From DASRAA01 sp963814165 (GTDB lineage: Bacteria > Acidobacteriota > Terriglobia > Terriglobales > Acidobacteriaceae), in NCBI GenBank assembly GCA_963814165.1, contig CAWFBW010000021.1, positions 186,001 to 250,000 of the forward strand: 64,000 nucleotides of DNA, given 5' to 3'. Below the pieces are notes generated by a model, which did no database searches, had not been told where the DNA came from, and saw only the letters and a program-made list of their open reading frames with translations. Position 1 is the stretch's first letter. Every line of letters starts with the position of its first letter. This document shows, in pieces, positions 26,498-36,200 of this stretch. Made by a program: the position numbers and the translations under genes.

Positions 26498-28910
26498 AAT
26501 GCGCAACCGCTCGCTGCAATGCCGTCACGAATTCCTTTGGAATCCCATCCCCGCGAGTATCGAGCATTCGTAGATACGAAAAGAGGTAGGCCTCCGTACT
26601 CGGTGCCTCAGCATTGGCTTGATCGTTGACCTTAGGATTTCTACGGAACAGCGAGCAAAGATCGACAAAGATGCTAAGAATTTCATCTTCGCGGACCCGC
26701 ATTTCGTCGTCGCTCGATTGCGCCTCCGAGAATTGGCTCCATTCCGCGAGCAACCGCGTGATGTGTTCGTGATCGACGTCGAAGCCCAATATGAGTTGCC
26801 GAAGTTCTGCTAGATTACGGAGCCAGCGGGTCTGATCGTTTAGCTTCCCTACGGTGTCGCCAAAAGATATGCCGAACGAAACCCGCTCAGTTAAGGGCGA
26901 AGTCTCCCGTTCTGCTGTGGGTTCGATTTGTAACAGCGGAGTGCCGGGGCCGACCTGTACATTCGGAATAGCCATGACCTGCCTAACCCTTCCGGTAAAG
27001 GGCGCAACCACCTGCATTTCCATCTTCATGGCCTCGAGGACCGCCAGGCGATCTCCTGCTGAAACCACGTCGCCGGGTTTCACGGCGACGGAAACAACCA
27101 CAGCTGGGGATGGGGCGTGAACCACGCCACCGTCATCGCGGTCGATGCGGTGCGACACGCCTTCAAGTTCGATCCTGTAGCTCAGGCCCTGGGCAACTGA
27201 GACGATGTGAAACCGCCGCCCGAAAGCAGTGAGCCAGTATTCGAAAGGCCCGAGCGGTTCCAGGTGAGCTTCAATTCGCGACCCATCGACTTCCACGCGG
27301 TAGTGATGCAAGTCGAGGCGGTACACGTTCATGGAGTAGGAATGGTCGCGGTAGCGCAACTCCGTAGTGTGTCCGACGTCGTCGCGGACCTGCGGGCGCC
27401 CGCGCAGGGCCGACGCATAAAACCTCGCCTGTTCGACCTTAAGCTCAGCATCGTAGGACTCGATCGCAGCTTGAACCAGGGCGACTTCGACGAACTGGCG
27501 CGATAGATGTTGGCCTTTGGCGGCGAGGCGGTCGAGCCAACCGATGTCAACCTGTCCACTTTGCACTTCGGGGCGACCCAGGAGTTCAACAAGAAACGCA
27601 CGATTGCTGGAGCCGCCCTTGATCACCACGACACTTTCGCGCAGGACCCGCTGAAGCCGGGAAAGGGCCTCCTTGCGGTTCTGACCGTATGCGATGATCT
27701 TCGCGATCATGGAGTCGAATTCGGCAGGGACGGTGTCGCCTTCCTCGACTCCGGTGTCGAGGCGCACGCCCGGACCCGCAGGAATGCGGAAGCGCTCAAT
27801 TACCCCGGGAGCAGGGGCGAATCCGTCGTCCGCATCTTCGGCGTTGAGGCGCACTTCAATTGCGTGACCGTTGGTTTGCGGTGGCTGGCCCTCCAATCGC
27901 TCGCCCTGGGCGACATGAATCTGCAACTTCACCAGGTCGAGACCGGTTGTGCATTCCGTCACTGGATGCTCGACCTGTAAGCGCGTGTTCATCTCCATGA
28001 AGAGGAACTGCTGCTTCTGCTCGTCGTAGAGGAACTCGACGGTGCCGGCGTTGTGATAGCCAGCCGCCTGGCTTAGTCGAACGGCCGCTTCGCGTAACGC
28101 GCGGTCCTGTTCCAGCGAAAGTGTGGGAGAGGGAGCCTCTTCCAGTATCTTTTGATGACGGCGCTGTATCGAGCAGTCACGTACCCCGGCAGCCCAAGTC
28201 GTCCCGAAGTGATCAGCAATGATCTGGACTTCGACGTGACGGGCACCGGCGACCAACTGCTCCATGAAAACCGTCGGATCGCCAAAGGCTTTAAATGCCT
28301 CGCTGCGAGCGCCCTCAAAAGCCTTTTCAAGCTCAGAGGAAGAATTAACGCGGCGAATACCGTGACCGCCGCCCCCTGCCGTGGCCTTGAAAAATAGCGG
28401 GTATCCCAGGCGCTCGGCGTGGCGCCTAGCGTCTGTAATCGTCTCGACGGGACCACCGCTCCACGGTGCGATTGGAATGAGTGTCTGTTCGGCGAGGCGC
28501 TTGGAAGAAATCTTGTCGCCTAGCCGTCGCATCACGTCACCATCGGGGCCGATGAAGACGATGCCCATGTTGCGGCACAGGTCTGCAAACTCAGCGTGCT
28601 CGGCCACGAAGCCCCATCCCACCCATGCGGCCTCAGCGCGAGCAGAGGTCAACGCTCGCTCAAGCTGGCTGTAGTCGACGTAGCTGCTCTTCAGGCGGTT
28701 CGTGCGTGCATCGAGTACCTGCACGGCACCCAGAGATACGGCCTCGTCGGCCTCGCGAACGAACATTGCATGCCGGTCTGGATCGGTGTAAAGAGCTATG
28801 GTGCGCAGCGATGCGCCAAATTCCTGATTGAATTCTCGCGCCGCGTGGATGAACCGCATGGCGGCTTCGCCGCGATTCACGATCGCGACGCGCTGAAATT
28901 TGTGCTGCAT
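26436..28910 (-). CDS. Biotin carboxylase with biotinyl domain (N-terminal half of a multidomain acetyl-CoA carboxylase)
   Basis: The N-terminal ATP-grasp biotin carboxylase (residues about 5-470) shows AIVNRGEAAMRFIHAA, FKATAGGGGHGIRRV, VAGARHVEVQIIADHFG and MEMNTRLQVEHPVTE. A biotinyl domain follows at about 600-680 with the biotin lysine in LEAMKMEMQVV. After it comes a helical stretch (LRQLILGFDVDHEHITRLLAEW) like the start of the eukaryotic ACC central domain. It charges biotin with CO2 using ATP. The gene starts 31 bp after the synthase stop codon. The following carboxyltransferase frame is probably the rest of the same protein. Confidence 0.92.
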   Translation of the reverse strand: MQHKFQRVAIVNRGEAAMRFIHAAREFNQEFGASLRTIALYTDPDRHAMFVREADEAVSLGAVQVLDARTNRLKSSYVDYSQLERALTSARAEAAWVGWGFVAEHAEFADLCRNMGIVFIGPDGDVMRRLGDKISSKRLAEQTLIPIAPWSGGPVETITDARRHAERLGYPLFFKATAGGGGHGIRRVNSSSELEKAFEGARSEAFKAFGDPTVFMEQLVAGARHVEVQIIADHFGTTWAAGVRDCSIQRRHQKILEEAPSPTLSLEQDRALREAAVRLSQAAGYHNAGTVEFLYDEQKQQFLFMEMNTRLQVEHPVTECTTGLDLVKLQIHVAQGERLEGQPPQTNGHAIEVRLNAEDADDGFAPAPGVIERFRIPAGPGVRLDTGVEEGDTVPAEFDSMIAKIIAYGQNRKEALSRLQRVLRESVVVIKGGSSNRAFLVELLGRPEVQSGQVDIGWLDRLAAKGQHLSRQFVEVALVQAAIESYDAELKVEQARFYASALRGRPQVRDDVGHTTELRYRDHSYSMNVYRLDLHHYRVEVDGSRIEAHLEPLGPFEYWLTAFGRRFHIVSVAQGLSYRIELEGVSHRIDRDDGGVVHAPSPAVVVSVAVKPGDVVSAGDRLAVLEAMKMEMQVVAPFTGRVRQVMAIPNVQVGPGTPLLQIEPTAERETSPLTERVSFGISFGDTVGKLNDQTRWLRNLAELRQLILGFDVDHEHITRLLAEWSQFSEAQSSDDEMRVREDEILSIFVDLCSLFRRNPKVNDQANAEAPSTEAYLFSYLRMLDTRGDGIPKEFVTALQRAVAHYGITKLDRSPELEETPALDL

Positions 28911-28940
28911 AGATCACCCGTTTCTATATATCTCGACGAC

Positions 28941-30290
28941 TCAATGAACCGCGACCAATTCGGGCGACACCACCGATTGCAAGGTCTTCAACGAATCGGC
29001 ATCGAGGCCGTTAGGTACCGCCACGGTCCGGTATCCGCCAACACGCACATAGCAGTTGCCTGCCTCGTCCACCACCTCGGCGTCGAACGATCCCTGGTCA
29101 ACATCAGGTGTCACCACCGCATAGAGGTGGCCCTTCGCCGATTGGGGAGCGCGTAACCAGCTCACCTCATCCAGGTGCCGCGGCAGACCCATTCGGTCGC
29201 TCGTACCCATTTCCCAAATGCCGGCAGTCTGGAAGCACAACTCAATCAGTCGCGGCGCCATGAGTGTGGGAAGATCGGATGGCGAGTGGTTGCCAGGCAA
29301 CCCAACAGCCATCTCGCCAATCATTCGGCGGCCGTCCCACCAGGCGCGTTCCAGCACCTGGTACGCCGGTCCGTGGAAGTAGATGCGGTAAATCTGCGCG
29401 GCCCCTACGATCGCCTCTGCCGACAATCGCGGAGCCGCGCCGGTCACCGCCTGCGATGGCTGCTTGCTCACCCGCACCCGCGCCGTAAAGTGCGTGGTTT
29501 CCTGGGGCTGTGGCTGGTTCGGCAACGTACGCAGGCCAAATAGCCTGCAATTCGCAACCAGTTTGTCGCCCTGCGGATAGAAGAACGCCTGGATCGTCAC
29601 CGTTCGCGGCTCGTCTTTGTAAAACTTGAACGGCGCGAGGAAGTTTACTTCTTCGATTGCCTCGATGTGCCACCCCGGATGCACGCACAAAGCAGCTTCC
29701 GCGAATGCTTCGATACCCATGACGCCAGGCAACACGGGCGTGCCGTCGATACGATGGTCGTGCAGGAATGGCTGGGCCGCGGGATCGAGCGTCGTCTCCA
29801 TCGTGAGACCGCTGTACAGGCCCATACCGGTTATGGTGCCGACCATCGGGCCTTGCGCGGCGAACTTCTCATTTGCGGCCGCCAGCGCGACAGTATCGAG
29901 GCCGCCTGTCGCATCCCATTCGTTGAGCATGACGCCCAGCCCCTGGGCTGCCACGACTTCTCCCTTTGTGCCGCCCGTGATCAATTCACGACGAATCCAC
30001 GGAATGCCGGCTTCCGGCGGCAGCATGTCGATTCCCGCAAGTTCCATCATCTTGGGGATGGAGCCGCGCGTCGCCATGCCGATGCCGCCCCACGCCGTCC
30101 AGTCGATGACGATGCCGCGCGTCTGCGGCCGCGTCGTGCGGAAGCTCGAGGTGTACTTGCACAGCAGGTCGTTGGCGGCGCTGTAGTCCGCCTGTCCCGC
30201 GTTGCCGAATCGCCCAGCAATCGAACTGAACGCAACCGTCGCGGCGAGAGGCATAGTCGCCAATCGCGTGCAGCAGGTTGAACCAGCCAT
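28941..30290 (-). CDS. Synthase segment 6: ketoreductase catalytic end and dehydratase
   Basis: True text begins near 30245 with the ketoreductase active site: Ser in VAFSSIAGRFGNAGQ, and Tyr and Asn in ADYSAANDLLCKY. The C-terminal domain is a PKS-type dehydratase: catalytic His in HDHRIDGTPVLPGVMGIEAF (the H-x-x-x-G-x-x-x-x-P motif) and a second hot-dog region with YFHGPAYQVLERAWWDG. The reduced chain can therefore be dehydrated to an enoyl thioester, but no enoyl reductase follows. Confidence 0.87.
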   Translation of the reverse strand: MAGSTCCTRLATMPLAATVAFSSIAGRFGNAGQADYSAANDLLCKYTSSFRTTRPQTRGIVIDWTAWGGIGMATRGSIPKMMELAGIDMLPPEAGIPWIRRELITGGTKGEVVAAQGLGVMLNEWDATGGLDTVALAAANEKFAAQGPMVGTITGMGLYSGLTMETTLDPAAQPFLHDHRIDGTPVLPGVMGIEAFAEAALCVHPGWHIEAIEEVNFLAPFKFYKDEPRTVTIQAFFYPQGDKLVANCRLFGLRTLPNQPQPQETTHFTARVRVSKQPSQAVTGAAPRLSAEAIVGAAQIYRIYFHGPAYQVLERAWWDGRRMIGEMAVGLPGNHSPSDLPTLMAPRLIELCFQTAGIWEMGTSDRMGLPRHLDEVSWLRAPQSAKGHLYAVVTPDVDQGSFDAEVVDEAGNCYVRVGGYRTVAVPNGLDADSLKTLQSVVSPELVAVH

Positions 30291-33200
30291 CGGCCTTCAC
30301 GTCGAACACCAAATCGAACTCGCGCTGGTCTTTGTCGGGCAGGAAGTGGCTGCGTTCCAAGCCAGCGGCGTGAAGCAGTACGTCGATGCGGCCACTCTGT
30401 TTGCGGACCCGCTCGATGACCCTCGCGACACCATCTGCGTCAGCGAGATCGACGCTGAAATAGTGCGCCGTTCCGCCGGCAGCGCGAACCGCATTGATCG
30501 CGGCGAGCGCAGCTCGCGCGCGTTCGAGAGCTGCGAGTTCTTTCTCAACCAGCGCTGGAGTGGCCCGTTCGCCGCGCGCCTGAATGCGGGCAAACAACTC
30601 GCGCTTGAGGCCGTCTTTGTCGGTGACGAACCGATCCAGGTCGGGATTTTGGGGTCCGGTTCTGGCACCAGATCGAGCAGGTAGAAGGTGCCGCCCGACG
30701 CAGCGGCAAGGTCAGCGGTAATGGCGGAAACGATGCTTCCCGCCGCGCCTGTGACCACGAATACGCTGCGTTCGTTCAGGATGAGACCGGGTTGGCCATC
30801 ATCTACAGGCTGCTCCCGCAGTCCAACCGTCCAACGCAGTCCGTTCTTGTAACCGATTTCGACTGCCCCCGGATCGCGTAGCGTCTCTTCGACGAGGAGT
30901 TGGGCAATGTCGGAGGCGTTGCGATGGGCCTCGAAGTCCACAGCTTTGACGAGAGCCTCAGGGCGTTCGCGCTTGTAAGCCTTGGTGAAGCCAACCACCG
31001 CCCCACCCATCGGGGCGAAGGCTCCGGCTTCGTCATAGCCGTGCTGTCCTCCGAGGCGCGTCGCCGATACCAGGAACGTACCAGGCGCAGCCACATGCCC
31101 GTGCAATCTGCGCATCAGTAGTATAAAGCGACTTCACGCGAACTCGCAAACGCCTCATGCCAAACTTCAAGGCTCATTTCACCGAGCGGTCCTTCATGGT
31201 CGAGCGCAGGCAGCCAATAGACACCTTGTACGATACCGGCCGCGAGCCATGCGTCTACCTTCCGGACGAGAGTGTCGTCGGAATCGGCCGCGATGACGAG
31301 ATTCAGGACCTCGACGCCCTTCTTCTTCCAACTGCTGCGCCAGAGACTTCGGCTACGCCTCCTGCGTCAGAGACAACCAGCACGCGGCTACCCTGACCAA
31401 GCTTTATCTCGGTTGGCTTGCAGATTGCGAGAACTGGGCGAAGATTCGGAAAAGGCATCCTTCGCGGAATCCGATTCGCCGCATCAAAGCTGGCGGCCGC
31501 GGGACGCGGTGCTTTCGCGGCTGGTGGCACGACGACAGGATTCGCCTCCACTGGTGCGGGCGCGGTGCTGGCCAGTGCCAGCGCTGCACGCGCCAGTCCA
31601 TTTTGTGCAAACTGAATGACGTGCGCCAGCGTTGGAAAGTCCCGCAACTTGAGGGCTTCATCGCGCGGAATGTTGTACGCCGCACGCACGGCCGCGAACA
31701 TTTCCGCCTGCTTGACCGTGTCAATGCCCAGGTCAGCTTCCAGATCAAGGTCGAGATCGAGCATATCCGGCGGATATCCGGTCTTTTCGGCCACAATCTG
31801 CAATACCGTTTCTTTGATCGACTCATCTGTCGGAACTTGTGTTGCGGCAACATCTGAATGAGCGTGCGGCCACATCGGCCGGCTTCGTTTCGACGTCGAT
31901 CGCTGGCGCAACTAGTGCGGCCCCAGCCAAGTCGGGCCGGTTCTCGTAGACGAAGCGAATCACGTGCGCCAGCGTGGGATAATCGCGCAACTTGCGGTTT
32001 TCGTCGCGGGGAATGTTGTAGATCTCACGGATGGCCGCAAACATCTCAGCCTGCTTGACCGTGTCAACCCCAAGATCGGCTTCCAGGTCGAGATCGAGGT
32101 CCAGCATGTCTTGCGGATAGCCGGTCTTCTCAACCACCAGCTCGAGGATTCGGTCTTTCACCGAACCACCCTCCGACGCAGCAGGCTCCTGAACTGCCGA
32201 GACTGCAGTGACAAGCTGCGTGACACTGGATGTTTCTATCTCGGACGCGGGAATTTCCGCGGCTGTCTGAGTCTTTGCATCCTCCTTCGCCAAATCGGGC
32301 CGGTTCTCGAACACGAACCGAATCACGTGTGCCAACGTCGGGTAATCCCGTAGCTTGCGATTCTCGTCACGGGGGATGTTGTAGATCTCACGAATGGCCG
32401 CAAACATCTCAGCCTGCTTGACCGTGTCAACTCCAAGATCGGCTTCCAGGTCGAGATCGAGGTCCAGCATGTCCTTGCGGATAGCCGGTCTTCTCCACTA
32501 TTAACGCAAGGATGCGTTCCTTGACTGTGTCACTTTCTGGTCCAGATTGAGACGGGTCGATCGGTGCGGCCACGGTGGCTTCTGGCGTAACAGTTGGTTC
32601 CGGATTTGCGGGTACTTCAACGTTTGCTGTTGCCGAAGCGACAGCCGGCACAAGGTCGGGGCGCTTTTCGTACACGAACTGGATTACGTGAGCGAGGGTT
32701 GGATAGTCGCGCAGCTTACGGTTCTCATCCCGCGGGATGTTGTAAGTCTCGCGGATAGCTGCGAACATTTCCGCCTGCTTCACGGTGTCGACGCCGAGAT
32801 CGGCTTCCAGGTCCAGATCCAAGTCCAACATGTCCCTGGGATACCCAGTCTTCTCGACTGCCAAGTCCAAAATGCGTTCTTTCACCGCATCGCCAACGCC
32901 CGATGGCTCCGCGACCGTCTCGGATACAGGTGCGGTCAGTTTGGTGGTTTCCTGCTGCTCAGCGGCAGCCACGACGGGCGACGCTGTGACAGTCGCATCG
33001 GGCCGACGTTCGTTGACGAAGCGAATCACATGGGCCAATGTCGGATAGTCCCGCAACTTGATCTGATCGTCGCGGGCAATGCCGTAGTCTTCTCGAATCG
33101 CAGCAAAGACCTCTGCCTGCTTGACGGTATCGACACCCAGGTCGGCCTCGAGATCGAGGTCCAGATCGAGCATGTCGACGGGGTAGCCAGTCTTCTCGGC

Positions 33201-36200
33201 CACTAAAGCCAGCACGCGGTCTTTCACCGATTCGGTCGAAGCGGTTGGTTTGGGCAGCAGGGTCGATGCAACCGTTGCGGTCGCACCCGCATGAACTTGC
33301 GGTGCTGCCTTGACAGGCTCGGCCCTCGGCGCGGGTGGCGCAAGCTTTGCCGCGACGGTGGCCGGCTTGGACTGAGGCAGCGCTGGGATCTTCGCAGTGG
33401 GCGCCGGGACTGGTTTGTTGTCCTTTGCGGACTCAGTCGCGACTTCGGCAGCGCGGGCGGACAAACCGTGATCACGAACGCGCAGCGTACGATTGACGAC
33501 TTCGAGCTCCGCCGCTGGACGTCCAACCATTTTGGTCATCCACGTGTCCCATACCTGCTGATCGACAATGCGATAGGCGTAACCCAGAGCATTTGGGCTG
33601 CGACGAACCCCATCTTTCGTCGGGACCCAGCGCAACAGAATCATGCTGATCTGCGAACCGAATCCTGCGCCCAGGTGCAACGCAAAGTGAACGGGATAGG
33701 CGCCTCCGCTCGACAAGTTCAAGCGACCCAACTCGGGATCGACATCCTTGAAGTTGGCAACGGGCGGCAGTAGGCCAGTTTCCAATGCTTTCACCGCCAC
33801 GACATCTTCGATACCGGTGGCCATGGCGTGACCTGTCATCCCTTTGGTATTGGCGATCACAATTTGATCCGCACTCTCGCCGAAGATACGACGCAGCGCA
33901 TGGATCTCCGCAGAGGCGCTGCCACCACGCGCGGGAGTATAGGTTTCGTGGGAAACGAAAACCATTTGCGGCGCTATTTCCTTGCGTGTCATGCCGCTGC
34001 GCGTTTCCACCTGGGTGACCAGGTCTTCCATTACCTGCCCGATGTGCTGGACGTCGAGGCGCGTGCCGTGAAACGCGCTATTGGCTGTTATCGTGCCCAG
34101 CACTTCGCAGATGGGCTGGATTCCGCGTTCACGAGCGGCATCCAGGCTTTCAACCACCAGTGCTGCGGCGCCCATGCCCATAATCAGGCCGTGCCGACGA
34201 CGGTCGAAGGGGATAGCGGCGTCTTCGACCTTTTCGTCAGTAGCTGCTGTTCCGCTGGCCAGAAAGCCGGCGCCAAACCATCCGATCATGTGGTCCGACG
34301 TGACGTCGTCTGCCGAGATGACGATCACGCGGCGGCACCGTCCGGCGCGGATCCAGTCCTGCGCCAGCCCAACAGCTTGGGCAGTGGTCGCGCATGCGGA
34401 GTTGATTTGCGTGTTGGGACCGCGAGCACCAATGAGTTCGGCGAATTGCGAGTGTCCCATCGCCAGAACTCTGAGTAGGAAGCGCCGGTCGAAGATGTAC
34501 GGATTTTTCTCAATCTCCGCGCGCAGTTCCTCGATCTTCCGGACGACTTCCTGAGCCAGAGCCGAGTGACCGTTGGTTCCGGCCACCGAGGCCACCATGT
34601 TTTCCAGCGAAGCTAATTGCTCACGTCGGGCGTGGTCTTCGTAATAGTTCGAGATTATGTCGGCGAAGGAGTCACACCCAGGGAAGGCGGAGCCGAAGAT
34701 CACGCCGGTATCGTCGCGCATCGCATCTGGCAATCCCCAACGGTCGGGTAACTGCGTGCCTTTGGTAGTCGTCTTATAACGCATGACCAGCGGGATACCG
34801 GCATCGCGCAGAGCATCGATTCCGGCGCCGATTGCCAGGCGAGTGACGCGGTCGAAGGCGGCGAGGTGATCGGAGGGAACGCCGAATTCCCCTTCCAGAT
34901 CGAAGGCGCCCCCGCGGCCCGCTAGCTTGATTACATCGGCGACATCCTCGATGGCGTCGAATCTGGCCTCGCCGCTCTCGCTTTTCACCAGCCGCGTGAT
35001 GCGTTTGCCGAGTATGTCGCGGCGGAATTGTGGCGGTATCGGCTTGATGAATTGATCGCCGCGCAAGATCCGCTCGATGTTGCCATCGTCGAAGATATGT
35101 TCGGTCCCGGGTAGGCCTAAGGAAGCTCCGGTGATTCCAATCGGGACGGTGGTCGGGGCGGGATTCTCGCACTGGTGAATTTGCCAGCCGGCCCGTTCCA
35201 GAGTGTCGGCGAATAAATGTCCGAGTTCGGCATAACGATCGCCATTCGAAGAAGCAGGTGCGACAACAGTTGTCGCTGGGGCTGCGACTGCGATCGGCTG
35301 AGGGATTTCCACCAGCGCAGAAGCCGTGGCCGCCGGCACGACAGCCGTCGCGGGAACTATAGTCGCTGTCGTCACCACCGTCGCAGATATCTCTCGCGAG
35401 GTTGCCGCCTCTGCACTTCCCAAACCCGCGGCATACATCGCGCAGAGCGCCTGATTGAACGCCGCGATGTCACCGAGCTTGGGATGATTCGTGAACAACG
35501 AAACTACGTCACCACGGTTGCCAAGCACGTCCTCGGCAAAACCCTGCAAAGCTTTCTTAGGTCCAACCTCAACAAACACACGAGCGCCCGCATCATAGAG
35601 CGTGGTCAAACCCTTTACGAACTGCACCGGAGAAGCGACCTGCTGAGAAAGCAAGTCCAGCATCTGCGGCACAACATCTGGCCCTGTGGGATAGAACTCG
35701 CCATTTACATTCGCAACAATCGGAACCCGCGGCGATTGCAAATGCAGGCGCTGCAGCATCAGCCGTAGCGGTGCGCTTGCGGGCGCCACAATCGAAGTAT
35801 GGAAGGCATGGCTGACTGGTAACTCTACGACGTTGAAGCCGCATTGGAGGAAGATCTGCGTGGCTTCTTCCACAGCTTTGCTGGCGCCCCCGATCACCGA
35901 TTGGCCAGTGCTATTAACGTTGGCAATGACGGCATAGCCTTTCACCGTCTTGAGAACCCGCTCAACCTCGGTGAGCGGCGCGAACACCGCCGCCATTCTT
36001 CCTTTGTCTTCTACCGCTACCTGGGTCATGCCGCGGCCGCGGGCGCTTACCGCCACCAGTGCCTCCTCGAACGTCATGGAGCCGGATGCCACCAGTGCGC
36101 CATACTCGCCCAAGCTATGCCCCATCGTCATATCCGGTTGAATTCCGTACGCAGCTAAGAGACGAGTGATTCCGATATCGATCGCGAGCACGGTTGGCTG

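Noticed and set aside
32440..32500. Programmed frameshifting between ACP3 and ACP4 in the synthase.
   Set aside because: The break is one extra C relative to the near-identical ACP4 DNA, with no slippery heptamer or downstream stem, and many other genes in the window show similar breaks.
31605..33240. The regularly spaced repeats as a CRISPR-like or satellite array.
   Set aside because: The unit length is about 360 bp and the repeats encode in-frame carrier domains.
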